Below are positions 6,262 to 15,019 of a stretch of 22,887 bases of DNA, one piece after another. Both the position numbers and the translations under genes were made by a program. The notes beneath the pieces were generated by a model that saw only the letters and a list, made by a program, of their open reading frames with translations, was not told the origin of the DNA and did not search any database. Each line of letters starts with the position of its first letter. The stretch's first letter is position 1. Source of the stretch: Acidimicrobiia bacterium (GTDB lineage: Bacteria > Actinomycetota > Acidimicrobiia > Spongiisociales > UBA5794); NCBI GenBank assembly GCA_030599515.1, contig JAUVNV010000007.1, positions 1-22,887 on the forward strand, read 5' to 3'.

Positions 6262-9200
6262 TCAGCTGCAGCCCGTCGTGTCCCCGCAGGTCAGGCAGAC
6301 GTAGCACGAGCCACTGCGCACGGTCATGTGGCCGCACGCCGAGCAGGCCGGCGCGTCACCCATCAGATCCCCGAGCGAGGCCTCGGCCGCGGTGGTGGCA
6401 GCAGCCGTCGCCGTGCCCGGGCCATGGGAAACCACGGCGGCGGCGTAGACCGGTTCCGGATCCACATACGTGCTCGTGTTGTCATCGACGAACTTCGCTG
6501 CGGCCACCTGCGCGTCGACGTCGGCTTCCGCTGCCGCGTCCGTGAGATCGAGCTGTGTCCCGGCTTCGACGGCGATGCCCTTCGGGGCCTCCGGCAACTC
6601 GCCGGACCGGTCCGGCGGCACCTGTACGAGCTCATCACGCTCGAGGTACTCGAGTCCGAGGGCTCGGAACACGTAGTCGATGATCGAGTTGGACATCTTG
6701 ATGTTCGGATGCCCCTCCACGAAGCCGCGAGGCTCGAACGTCTGGAACGTGAACGTATCCACGTACTCCTCGAGCGGAACACCGTATTGGAGGCCCTTCG
6801 ACACGGCGATGGCAAAGCAGCTCAGCACACCACGCAGGGTCGCACCCTCCTTCGCCAGGTCGATGAAGACTTCACCCAGGGTGCCGTCGGCGTACTCGCC
6901 GGTGCGGAGGAACACCTTGTGCCCACCCACACGGGCCTCCTGCGTGAACCCGACCCGGCGTGACGGGAGGAGGAACCTCGGACGGGAGAGGTCGTTGTAC
7001 GCCTCGGTGGGGGATATGCCGGGGCGGAACATGCCGCCGTGGATCATGACCTCGCGGGTGATCGCCTCGGTGACCTCTTCCGGCTCGTCCTCGCCGACAC
7101 CATCGTCGGTGGTGGATGACAGCGGCTGCGATGCCTTCGATCCGTCGCGGTAGAGCGCCATCGACTTCAGGCCGAGTTCCCATGAGAGCCGGTATGACTC
7201 CTCGATGTCCTCGACGGCGACCTCGTTCGGCATGTTGATCGTCTTCGAGATCGCTCCGGAAATGAACGGCTGGGCCGATGCCATCATTTTGATATGGCCG
7301 CTGTGGTGGATGAATCGCTCGCCGTAGCGACCGTTGCGATTCGCCGTATCGAAGACGGCGAGGTGCTCTTCGAGAAGACCGGGAGCGCCCTCGATCGTCT
7401 GGCGGCCGCAAACGTAGTCGTTCGCTTCTCTGATCTGGTCGTTCGAGAAGCCCAACTCGTGAAGCATCGAGAACCCGAGACCGTTGTACTGGTCGGGTGT
7501 GAAGCCGAGACGCTGCATCGTCTCTTCACCGAGCGTCCACTGGTTGAAAGCGAAGCCGATCTCGAACACCGACGGGAGCGTCGCTTCGATCTTGTCGATG
7601 TCCTGAGCGGTGAAGCCCTTGGTCATCAGAGTTGCCGCGTTGATGTGCGGAGCCCGCTGGATGCCCATCGTTCCGATCACGTAGTCGATGATCTGCTGGA
7701 TGCGCTCGTTGCTGTAGCCAAGTCGCCTCAGCGCCGGAGCGAGAGAGCGATTGGCGATCTTGAAGTAGCCGCCACCCGCAAGCTTCTTGAACTTCACGAG
7801 AGCGAAGTCGGGCTCAACTCCGGTCGTGTCACAATCCATCAAGAGGCCGATGGTGCCCGTTGGCGCCAAGACACTGGTCTGAGCATTGCGGTAGCCGTGC
7901 AACTCGCCGAGTTCGACCGCTCGATCCCAGGCCTCTCGAGCTTCTGCCACCATCTCGGGCGGTCCGAATTCGGGATCGATGCCGGTGACGAAGTGGCTCA
8001 CACCGTCGTACTCGCTCTGATCCGTGTTGTAGGCGGCTCGACGGTGATTCCTTATCACTCGCAACATCGAATCGCGGTTCTCCTCGAACTTCGCGAACGG
8101 GCCGAGGACGCTCGCCATCTCGGCCGAGGTGGCGTATGCATCGCCGGTGAGTATCGCAGTGAGCGATCCGGCGATGGCGCGACCCTCATTTGAGTCGTAG
8201 GGAACACCGACCCTCATCAGGAGGGAACCGAGGTTGGCGTAGCCGAGCCCGAGCGTCCGGTAATCAAAGGAACCCTGCGAGATCTCCTTCGACGGGAAGT
8301 GCGCCATCGTCACCGAGATCTCGAGGACGATCGTCCACAGGCGAACAGCGTGCCGGTAGCCATCGAGGTCGAAGACACCCTGCTCGTCCTGGTAGAACTG
8401 ACCGAGGTTCAATGACGCAAGGTTGCAGGCCGTGTTGTCGAGGAACATGTACTCCGAGCAGGGATTCGACGCCCGGATCTCGCCCCCGGATGGCGACGTG
8501 TGCCACTCGTTGACCGTTGTGTGGAACTGAACGCCGGGGTCTGCGCTCGCCCATGCGGCTTCCGCGACCTGGTGCCAGAGGTCCCGCGCCTTGAGGGTCT
8601 TGACCGGGCTGCCGTCGGTTCGGCTCGTGAGGTCCCAGTCGTCGTCGTTGACGACGGCCTGTACGAACTCGGTCGTCACCCGCACCGAGTTGTTGGAGTT
8701 CTGACCCGAGACCGTGGCGTACGCCTCGCCGTTGAAGTCGGATGAGTAACCGGCGGCGATGAGTGCCCTGACCTTCTCTTCCTCTTTCGCCTTCCATGCG
8801 ATGAACGTCTCGACGTCGGGGTGATCGATGTCGACGATGACCATCTTGGCTGCCCGACGGGTCGTTCCGCCACTCTTGATGGCGCCGGCCGCACGATCAC
8901 CGACTTTGAGGAAACTCATGAGACCGGAGGACTTGCCGCCGCCCGAGAGGCGTTCTCCCTCGCCCCGAATGTTGGAGAAGTTCGCTCCGGCGCCGGCGCC
9001 CATCTTGAAGAGTCGGGCTTCTCGGACCCACAGATCCATGATGCCTCCGGGGTTCACGAGGTCGTCGTCGACGCTCATGATGAAGCAGGCGTGGGGAGCC
9101 GGGCGGCTGTAGGAGTCTGGGGATTCAACGTTCTCGCGGGTCTCCGGGTCGACGTACCAGAAGCCCTGGGCGACGCCCTCGATGCCGTACCGGTGATGGA

Positions 9201-9645
9201 GGCCCGTGTTGAACCACTGGGGCGAGTTCGGCGCCGCCATCTGGTGGACGAGCATGTAGGCGATCTCGTCTTCGAATGCCTGCGCATCGTCGGACGACGC
9301 GAAGTAGCCATTCCGTTCGCCCCACCAGCGCCAGGTGGAGGCGAGGCGATCGATCACCTGGCGCGCTGAGCGCTCAGGCCCGAGGATCGGCTCTCCCACC
9401 TCATCGACGAGCGGTTGACCCATGTCGTCCTGTTGTGGGACGCCGGCCTTGCGGAAGTACTTGGAGACCATGATGTCCGCGGCGACCTGCGACCAGTCTG
9501 CGGGGACTTCCGCATCCTCCATCTCGAACACGATCGATCCGTCGGGGTTCGTGATGCGGGAATCTCGACGGATCCACTCCACGGTTTCGTACGGATCGGC
9601 CCCGGCAGTCGTGAACCGCCGTTCGATCTGGAGCCCTTCGGTCAT
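6262..9645 (-). CDS. nrdJ: adenosylcobalamin-dependent (class II) ribonucleotide reductase
   Basis: A 1127-residue enzyme that reduces ribonucleotides to deoxyribonucleotides using a B12-generated thiyl radical, so it works with or without oxygen. The redox cysteine is Cys187 (HACFIMSV), its partner Cys407 (NTACNLASLNL), and the active-site loop is NPCSE (394-398); APTGTIG lies further on. The C-terminus carries a CxxC-rich ribbon (CSACGH ... CYVCLTCGDTTGCS) that shuttles electrons to the active site, as in long actinobacterial NrdJ. The length is normal. The ATG at 9645 has a strong ribosome-binding site (GGAGGAG). Two NrdR-like boxes overlap the promoter region upstream. No cobalamin riboswitch is visible. 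Confidence 0.95.
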   Translation of the reverse strand: MTEGLQIERRFTTAGADPYETVEWIRRDSRITNPDGSIVFEMEDAEVPADWSQVAADIMVSKYFRKAGVPQQDDMGQPLVDEVGEPILGPERSARQVIDRLASTWRWWGERNGYFASSDDAQAFEDEIAYMLVHQMAAPNSPQWFNTGLHHRYGIEGVAQGFWYVDPETRENVESPDSYSRPAPHACFIMSVDDDLVNPGGIMDLWVREARLFKMGAGAGANFSNIRGEGERLSGGGKSSGLMSFLKVGDRAAGAIKSGGTTRRAAKMVIVDIDHPDVETFIAWKAKEEEKVRALIAAGYSSDFNGEAYATVSGQNSNNSVRVTTEFVQAVVNDDDWDLTSRTDGSPVKTLKARDLWHQVAEAAWASADPGVQFHTTVNEWHTSPSGGEIRASNPCSEYMFLDNTACNLASLNLGQFYQDEQGVFDLDGYRHAVRLWTIVLEISVTMAHFPSKEISQGSFDYRTLGLGYANLGSLLMRVGVPYDSNEGRAIAGSLTAILTGDAYATSAEMASVLGPFAKFEENRDSMLRVIRNHRRAAYNTDQSEYDGVSHFVTGIDPEFGPPEMVAEAREAWDRAVELGELHGYRNAQTSVLAPTGTIGLLMDCDTTGVEPDFALVKFKKLAGGGYFKIANRSLAPALRRLGYSNERIQQIIDYVIGTMGIQRAPHINAATLMTKGFTAQDIDKIEATLPSVFEIGFAFNQWTLGEETMQRLGFTPDQYNGLGFSMLHELGFSNDQIREANDYVCGRQTIEGAPGLLEEHLAVFDTANRNGRYGERFIHHSGHIKMMASAQPFISGAISKTINMPNEVAVEDIEESYRLSWELGLKSMALYRDGSKASQPLSSTTDDGVGEDEPEEVTEAITREVMIHGGMFRPGISPTEAYNDLSRPRFLLPSRRVGFTQEARVGGHKVFLRTGEYADGTLGEVFIDLAKEGATLRGVLSCFAIAVSKGLQYGVPLEEYVDTFTFQTFEPRGFVEGHPNIKMSNSIIDYVFRALGLEYLERDELVQVPPDRSGELPEAPKGIAVEAGTQLDLTDAAAEADVDAQVAAAKFVDDNTSTYVDPEPVYAAAVVSHGPGTATAAATTAAEASLGDLMGDAPACSACGHMTVRSGSCYVCLTCGDTTGCS

Positions 9646-9708
9646 TTCTCCTCCTCATCAGCCGGTGTTGCCACCGGAGTTCGATATCCACAAATCTATG
9701 CACACCCA

Positions 9709-9750
9709 CTAGATGTTGGGGTAGGGAAGTGACGCACCCCCTACATCTAG
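9709..9750. promoter_or_regulatory. tandem NrdR-like boxes upstream of nrdJ
   Basis: Two 10-bp cores, CTAGATGTTG (9709-9718) and CTACATCTAG (9741-9750), match the palindromic NrdR pattern CwAtATaTwG. They are exactly 32 bp apart, about three helical turns, the spacing known for NrdR repressor sites. The first is embedded in the near-palindrome CCCACTAGATGTTGGG. Confidence 0.75.
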
Positions 9751-9762
9751 CACGGTTTCACG

Positions 9763-9791
9763 AGTGTAATTACACGCGTGCCATCCGTCAA
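9763..9791 (-). promoter_or_regulatory. candidate promoter of nrdJ
   Basis: On the minus strand TTGACG (9791-9786) and TACACT (9768-9763) are separated by 17 nt. Transcription would start near 9756, directly upstream of the two NrdR-like boxes, which fits repression by blocking initiation. The rest of 9646-9960, a 315-bp gene-free stretch, shows no other supported element. Confidence 0.55.
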
Positions 9792-9960
9792 ACCTATCGC
9801 TATCGGACCCATCTCACGGTGAAAAGGGCGTCCACTTCGACCGATTGGAGGGCTTGGGGGCAGTTCTAGAGGCCCGTTCGGCCAACGGCAAGGAGGATCC
9901 GGAAGTGGATTTCGCGCGACCGCCATTGTTTTCGCGAGAGGAGGCCGGGACCGTGCCGAG

Positions 9961-11382
9961 TCACTGCCGAGAGCGTGATTCCAACGTCGCGGCGACCTCA
10001 GCGATGTCGCCGGGAGCGGTGTTCGACGCTTTCCAGTAGCACCAACCCGTCGGCAGGAAGAAGATCTGGAAGATAGACAGCCCGAGGGCCCAGTTGAACG
10101 GCGGTGGCACAGATCGGTCGATCGCAGAGGCTGCGGCCGCCGTGAGAGCGGTTCCGGCAGAGCGGCCCACACCGTTCACGAAGTTCCCAAGACCGAACAC
10201 CGTTCCCCGGTGTTCGGGGAGGTTCACGTCCGAGATGAGCGCGAACCAGTTCGGTGAGTCGGCCGATGTGAGAGCGATCGCTGCGACGGCCGTGAGGAAC
10301 GAGAGGGCAGCCCACGGATTCGTGAGAATGCTGCCGAGCACTTCGCCGGCGAGCGTGAGGGTGCCGGCACCCTCTGTGACGTCGAGACCACGCAGCGGCA
10401 CCCAGAAGAAGACAAGGAACAGAGGAACCGCACCCAGGATGCCTGCAGCGCTGAGCAACGCTCTTCCACGGGGTGATCGGCGCTGGAGAACGTCGCCGAG
10501 GTGGCCGAACAGGATCGAGAACAACGCCCCGACCGTGAAGATCGCTGCGAACAGACCACCGACTCTCGTGCCGGTGGCTTCCCCGTAGCCCTGTGCGATC
10601 ACTTTCTCCTGATAGAGCAAGGGGACCCAGATGAGCGATCCGTAGGCAACCTGAGCGGTGAGACCCTGGAGAGTGAGCCACAGGTTGGTTCGCCGCCGGA
10701 ACAGGAGCGGTAGTTGCGAACGGTCGATCCGATAGTCGTACTCGCCACCTTCGGCGTACATCTCGGCGAGCGCGGGTTCCCGGAAGCCCCGTGGCGCTTC
10801 GTATGTGGTGAGGTACAGCAAGGCGAAGATGAAGCCGGCGACGGCGATCACGACGAGTGGTATCCGGAAGTCGGTCGCTCCCAATTGGGAAGCGAGCAAT
10901 CCTCCGACGAGGACGCCGATGCCCTGGGAGAGGCCCCAGAAGCTCATCGCCAGACCCCGGTGTTTCGGCCCGACGAAGTCCGAGATCACGGAGAACCCGA
11001 CCGATGCGATAGAACCGAGACCTACGGCGACGAGCATCTGCCATGCCGCGAGCCACCAGAAACTCGGCGCCGCTGCCGACAGCAGCGATCCGCCGGCCCA
11101 TACGATCGTTCCCCAGAACAGCAGCGGCTTGCGGCTCCTCGAGTCGCCGGCGTAGCCCCATCCCACGGCAGTGACGGCAGCGACGAGGATCGTCGCTCCG
11201 GTCAGTACCCCGATCGCAGCCGCTGTGATGCCGAAGGCGTCGGAGAGCGGGAGCACCATCGAAGGGATCATCGCGAGGGCCGCGTTGTCGAGCGAAGCCA
11301 GCACGATGAAGACGACGATCGTGTAGACGACGTGGAGCGGGTTACCCCACCAGTCGGGGCGCGCACGCTTCATTCGTGGCAT
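9961..11382 (-). CDS. major facilitator superfamily transporter
   Basis: A 473-residue polytopic membrane protein with about 12 spans. The loop GWGYAGDSRSRKPLLFWG after the second predicted span matches the MFS signature GxxxDRxGRR/K, and GHLGDVLQRRSPRGR is the equivalent in the second half. GPKHRGLAMSFWGLSQGIG and LPEHRGTVFGLGNFVNGVG are paired pseudo-repeat segments typical of the drug/sugar transporter branch. The substrate cannot be predicted. The ATG at 11382 is chosen because GGGAG lies 8 nt upstream; the frame stays open to 11487 but that would overlap the preceding gene. It sits 25 nt after the small membrane protein gene, so the two are probably co-transcribed. Confidence 0.9.
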   Translation of the reverse strand: MPRMKRARPDWWGNPLHVVYTIVVFIVLASLDNAALAMIPSMVLPLSDAFGITAAAIGVLTGATILVAAVTAVGWGYAGDSRSRKPLLFWGTIVWAGGSLLSAAAPSFWWLAAWQMLVAVGLGSIASVGFSVISDFVGPKHRGLAMSFWGLSQGIGVLVGGLLASQLGATDFRIPLVVIAVAGFIFALLYLTTYEAPRGFREPALAEMYAEGGEYDYRIDRSQLPLLFRRRTNLWLTLQGLTAQVAYGSLIWVPLLYQEKVIAQGYGEATGTRVGGLFAAIFTVGALFSILFGHLGDVLQRRSPRGRALLSAAGILGAVPLFLVFFWVPLRGLDVTEGAGTLTLAGEVLGSILTNPWAALSFLTAVAAIALTSADSPNWFALISDVNLPEHRGTVFGLGNFVNGVGRSAGTALTAAAASAIDRSVPPPFNWALGLSIFQIFFLPTGWCYWKASNTAPGDIAEVAATLESRSRQ

Positions 11383-11407
11383 TGTGCCCGCTCCCGGTCG
11401 TCGGGGT

Positions 11408-11731
11408 CTAGTCCGTTGTCGGTTCCGCAGCGGCTTCCTCGTCGCCCGGCGGATCGTCTCCGTCGGTTGCGTCGGCGGAGACGTCACCGGTCACGTCGGC
11501 GATTCCCCCGCCGCTCGCTGCGGTGACGGTCGCCGGGGCCGGAACCGGTTCTGCGCTCTTCCCGAACGGTGCCCAGGCGGCCATGATGAGGCCGAGCAGA
11601 ATCCCGAGGAGCGGCAAGATCCACAGCATGTCGCTGCTCAGGGGAATCACGCCGTAGAGGAACAGCGTGATGCCGAGGAAGACGCCGAAGAGGAATCCGG
11701 TGATCACGCCGAGGATTGGTCGACCCTTCAC
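11408..11731 (-). CDS. small membrane protein with acidic tail, function unknown
   Basis: A 107-residue protein with two membrane spans (about 7-28 and 36-54), followed by a hydrophilic Ala/Asp/Glu-rich tail (about 60-107) that looks disordered. No family is recognised. The GTG start overlaps the stop of the upstream exported-protein gene by GTGA, so translation of the two is coupled. The MFS transporter gene follows after 25 nt. Co-expression suggests the three proteins work in the same envelope process, but this is inference only. Confidence 0.75.
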   Translation of the reverse strand: MKGRPILGVITGFLFGVFLGITLFLYGVIPLSSDMLWILPLLGILLGLIMAAWAPFGKSAEPVPAPATVTAASGGGIADVTGDVSADATDGDDPPGDEEAAAEPTTD

Positions 11732-12303
11732 GACTTCACCCCTTTCTTGGAACCGGCAGCGAGAACACCGGCGCCGAACACGACTGTGCCTGCGGCGGCG
11801 ACGAGGGCAGCGGGACCCGGTTCGCCGTCGAGCGCAACGGTGACCACGACTGCGCAGTCGACGTCACCCTGTTTGTGCCATCCCGTGACCTCGAACTCCC
11901 CGGTTCCGGCCGGGACGAAACCCGGGATCGAGTAGGTGTACACGCCGTCGGCCGACACCTGTGTCGACTCCCCGCCCCAGGTGGCGAACTGCCACGACGT
12001 GCGGGGCAATCGAACGGATATGCCGCCCTCGAATGGGACCGGTGTGTCGGATGGCTGCGCGCCTTCGCTGAGGGCTCCGGCGTACGTGACGGTCTCCTCC
12101 TTCGGCACCAGGAACACGCTCGATCTGGGTCGATCGGCGTTCAGTACCTTGTCCGACGTCTTCGACGGGAACTCGGCCTGCCCGATGCATGCGCCACGAG
12201 TGACCTCGGCACCGGCCGGCACCGCGAACAGCACCGTCAACATCATCCCGAGCATCAACACGGTCAGCGTGACTGCCGTGTTTCTCCGGAAGCTATTCGA
12301 CAT
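11728..12303 (-). CDS. exported, C-terminally anchored protein of unknown function
   Basis: A 191-residue protein. It begins with a signal peptide: a basic start (MSNSFRRN), a hydrophobic core and the likely cleavage site PAGA-E near residue 32. A mature domain of about 120 residues follows with two cysteines (GACIG and DVDCAV) that may form a disulfide, then a Gly/Ala-rich hydrophobic segment and a basic tail (GSKKGVKS). This fits a surface protein held by a C-terminal anchor. The predicted beta-rich mature part matches no family I know. The start at 12303 follows GGAGAGGGGAAGC; an in-frame GTG at 12339 is less likely. Confidence 0.8.
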   Translation of the reverse strand: MSNSFRRNTAVTLTVLMLGMMLTVLFAVPAGAEVTRGACIGQAEFPSKTSDKVLNADRPRSSVFLVPKEETVTYAGALSEGAQPSDTPVPFEGGISVRLPRTSWQFATWGGESTQVSADGVYTYSIPGFVPAGTGEFEVTGWHKQGDVDCAVVVTVALDGEPGPAALVAAAGTVVFGAGVLAAGSKKGVKS

Positions 12304-12366
12304 GCTTCCCCTCTCCATCGACTGCGTTACACGATTCACTCTACGGAACGCGACCCCAAGGCGGGG

Positions 12367-12372
12367 TAATCT
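12367..12372 (+). promoter_or_regulatory. possible -10 box of a leaderless acyl-CoA synthetase transcript
   Basis: TAATCT ends 8 nt before the ATG at 12381, and no ribosome-binding site lies between. This TAnnnT arrangement is typical of actinobacterial leaderless genes, where transcription begins at the A of the start codon. A standard -35 box is not evident. Confidence 0.5.
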
Positions 12373-12380
12373 CGTCCCCT

Positions 12381-14186
12381 ATGGCCGAGACACATCGTGC
12401 AGCGTGGAGGCCCGACGCCGAGACGGTCGGTCACGCCAATCTGACGGCTGCCATGGACGACCTGGGTTTCGACTCGTATGAGGACCTCTACCGATGGTCG
12501 ATCGAGTCGCGGCCCGAGTTCTGGAAGATGGTCATCGACCGGCTCGGCATCGTCTTTGCCGAGCCGCCGTCGCAGATCCTCGACGGATCTCCCGATGACC
12601 CCATCTGGCTCCCCGGGGCGAGGATGAACATCGTGGACTCGTGCTTCACCGCTCCCGACGAGCACACGGCCGTTGTGTACCGCCGGAACGGTGCCGATCA
12701 CCGGACGTCGTATGGAGAGCTTCGAGTGCTCGTCGCTCGGTTTGCGAACGGACTGACTGCCCACGGCATCCAGGTGGGTGACCGCGTATCGATCGCCATG
12801 CCGATGACGATCGAGGCCGTGGTCGCCTATCTCGGGACGGTGGCGGCCGGTGCCGTGGTCGTGTCGATCGCCGATTCGTTCGCCCCTCACGAGATCGCCA
12901 CCCGGCTTCGCTTGACCGATCCGAAGATCACGATCACTCAGGACCGGTTCGAGCGGTCTGGTCGGGATCTCCCCATGTACGAGAAGGTCGTCGAGGCGGG
13001 TGCTGCGTGGTGCGTCGTGGTTGAGACCGGCGGCGGCGCACTGCGAGACGGGGACATCTCGTGGGACCGGTTCCTGGGCGATTATGGGGCCTTCCCTCCG
13101 GTACCCGGTCTTCCGGGCGATCACATGAACATCTTGTTCTCGTCGGGAACGACGGGAGAGCCGAAGGGAATCCCCTGGACACATCTCACTCCGATCAAGG
13201 CGGCGATGGACGGCTACTTCCACCACGACATCCATTCCGACGACGTTGTGGCCTGGCCCACGAACCTCGGCTGGATGCTGGGCCCGTGGCTCATCTATGC
13301 CACGCTGATCAACGGTGCGGCCATGGCACTCTTCGACGACGCGCCGACCGGGCGGGGTTTCGTCGACTTCGTGCGGGGAGCGGGCGTCACGGTTCTGGGC
13401 CTCGTCCCGTCGATCGTCGCCGTGTGGCGATCGACCGGCGCGCTCGATGATGCCGGATGGACGGAGGTTCGGGTTCTGTCATCGTCCGGGGAGGCTTCGG
13501 TACCCGAGGACTACGCATGGTTGATGGAGGCCGCGGGCGGTGTGCCTGTGATCGAGTACTGCGGCGGAACGGAGATCGGCGGCGGATATCTCATCGGGAC
13601 CGTCCTTCACGATGCAGTACCCGCGATGTTCACGACGCCGACGCTCGGTCTCGACGTCCGCATCCTCGACGAGCGTGGACGATCTGCTGATGAGGGAGAG
13701 CTGTTCGTCGTCCCGCCGTCGATCGGCCTCTCCCAGGAACTGCTCGATCGCGATCACTACGCGGTCTACTACGGAGGGCTTCCGGCATCCGACGTTCCGC
13801 TGCGTCGCCACGGCGATCACATGGAGAGACTCCCCGATGGCTACTACCGGGCGCTCGGCAGGGTCGACGACACGATGAACCTCGGCGGAATCAAGGTTTC
13901 GTCTGCGGAATTGGAGCGAACCGTGGGCGGGATCGAGGGCATCGCCGAGGTCGCGGCGGTGGCAGTTCCGCCACCGGGTGGCGGTCCGAGCCGTCTCGTC
14001 GTCTACGTCGTGCCGTCCGAAGGAGCCGATCCGGATCCCGACGCGTGGAAGATCGAGATGCAGCAGGCGCTCCGTTCGGACCTGAATCCGCTGTTCCGGA
14101 TCGAGGATGTCGTCGTCATCGACGAACTGCCGCGTACGGCGTCGGCGAAGGTGATGCGCCGCGAGTTGAGAGAGAGATACGAGTGA
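12381..14186 (+). CDS. AMP-forming acyl-CoA synthetase (acetoacetyl-CoA/acetyl-CoA synthetase-like)
   Basis: A 601-residue adenylate-forming enzyme that activates a carboxylic acid with ATP and joins it to CoA. The N-terminal ~80 residues resemble the cap of acetyl-CoA-type synthetases (YEDLYRWSIESRPEFWKMV). The core motifs are intact: phosphate loop SSGTTGEPKG (254-263), YCGGTE (393-398), GDH (478-480), hinge GRVDDTMNLGGIKV (493-506) and the catalytic lysine Lys590 in TASAKVMRREL. It most resembles the acyl-activating-enzyme 17/18-like branch of unclear substrate. It is probably read from a leaderless promoter and overlaps the downstream amidotransferase gene. Confidence 0.9.
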   Translation: MAETHRAAWRPDAETVGHANLTAAMDDLGFDSYEDLYRWSIESRPEFWKMVIDRLGIVFAEPPSQILDGSPDDPIWLPGARMNIVDSCFTAPDEHTAVVYRRNGADHRTSYGELRVLVARFANGLTAHGIQVGDRVSIAMPMTIEAVVAYLGTVAAGAVVVSIADSFAPHEIATRLRLTDPKITITQDRFERSGRDLPMYEKVVEAGAAWCVVVETGGGALRDGDISWDRFLGDYGAFPPVPGLPGDHMNILFSSGTTGEPKGIPWTHLTPIKAAMDGYFHHDIHSDDVVAWPTNLGWMLGPWLIYATLINGAAMALFDDAPTGRGFVDFVRGAGVTVLGLVPSIVAVWRSTGALDDAGWTEVRVLSSSGEASVPEDYAWLMEAAGGVPVIEYCGGTEIGGGYLIGTVLHDAVPAMFTTPTLGLDVRILDERGRSADEGELFVVPPSIGLSQELLDRDHYAVYYGGLPASDVPLRRHGDHMERLPDGYYRALGRVDDTMNLGGIKVSSAELERTVGGIEGIAEVAAVAVPPPGGGPSRLVVYVVPSEGADPDPDAWKIEMQQALRSDLNPLFRIEDVVVIDELPRTASAKVMRRELRERYE

Positions 14187-14878
14187 AACCGATCGTCGTC
14201 CTGCGCAACGAGCTAGATGCTCCCCCGGGGTACCTCGGAAATGCCCTCGACCATCGAATGGTGGACTGGAACGTCGTGCGTCTCGATGCGGGCGATCCGT
14301 TGCCGGAACCTGAGGACGTGTCGGGTGTCGCCGTTCTCGGGGGTCCCATGGGTGCGAACGACGAAGAGGAGTTCCCGTTCCTCGTCGACGAGAAACAGTT
14401 CCTTGTCCAATGCACGAACGCCGGCATACCGGTTCTCGGGATCTGTCTCGGTTGCCAGTTACTTGCCGACGCCCTCGGCGGACGGGCCTATCTGGCCGAT
14501 CGGGCGGAGATCGTGTTCGCCCCCGTCGAATCGACACGAGATGGTCGTGCCGATCCCGTGGTCGCCGCCCTCGCCGGGCGGCCCGTGATCCGATACCACC
14601 AGGACACGTTCGATGTGCCACCGGGGGGAATTCTCCTCGCCACCGGCGGTGGCTTCGATCAGGCCTTCCGGCTCGGCTCGGCGATCGGTATCCAACCCCA
14701 TCCGGAGGTGACGCCTGATCTCCTCGCGGGATGGCTCGGCAGCGAGCGCGGACGCCGGCGTGCCATCGATCTGGGCGCCGACCCCGACGCCGTGGTCGCA
14801 GCCTTCACGGCCGCCGCTCCGGAGGCTGAGGCGACCGCAGCGGCGGTCTTCGACGCCTGGCTCGACGAGGTCGGTTGA
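14183..14878 (+). CDS. class I glutamine amidotransferase-like protein
   Basis: A 231-residue protein of the GMP-synthase-type glutamine amidotransferase family, which releases ammonia from glutamine or hydrolyses a related amide. The triad is visible: Cys88 in GICLGCQ, and His173 and Glu175 in IQPHPEV. LGGPMGANDEEEFPFL and RYHQDTFDVP are also typical of the stand-alone type 1 subgroup. The GTG start overlaps the stop of the acyl-CoA synthetase (GTGA), with GAGAGAGA upstream as ribosome-binding site, so the two are translationally coupled. Upstream in-frame codons to 14045 are unlikely because they lie wholly within the synthetase gene. Its partner and acceptor are unknown. Confidence 0.88.
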   Translation: MKPIVVLRNELDAPPGYLGNALDHRMVDWNVVRLDAGDPLPEPEDVSGVAVLGGPMGANDEEEFPFLVDEKQFLVQCTNAGIPVLGICLGCQLLADALGGRAYLADRAEIVFAPVESTRDGRADPVVAALAGRPVIRYHQDTFDVPPGGILLATGGGFDQAFRLGSAIGIQPHPEVTPDLLAGWLGSERGRRRAIDLGADPDAVVAAFTAAAPEAEATAAAVFDAWLDEVG

Positions 14879-14907
14879 GATCCGGCCATCGACCTCACAC
14901 GCCACGA

Positions 14908-15011
14908 ACCCAGGGTTCTCGGCATCGTATATGGCGCCGACAGCCCGCGGTTCAAGACGGTCCGCGAACCGCGGGCCCACGGCGTCAAATAGAACGCCGA
15001 GAACCCTGGGT
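14908..15011. repeat. 104-bp imperfect palindrome between convergent genes
   Basis: Two 46-nt arms (14908-14953 and 14966-15011) around a 12-nt centre pair at about 38 of 46 positions. The outer 16 bp (ACCCAGGGTTCTCGGC) and inner 11 bp (GCCCGCGGTTC) are perfect. It fills most of the gap between the amidotransferase and peroxidase genes. It could be a two-way terminator, but its length and evenness look more like a dispersed palindromic or MITE-like element. Confidence 0.85.
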
Positions 15012-15019
15012 ATCGGGGG

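Noticed and set aside
9646..9960. Cobalamin riboswitch before nrdJ
   Set aside because: The B12-box and the conserved GGGAA/GGTG core elements were not found.
11383..11487. Longer N-terminus for the MFS transporter
   Set aside because: It would overlap the preceding gene by 80 bases and adds an Arg-rich tail, while the ATG at 11382 has a good ribosome-binding site.
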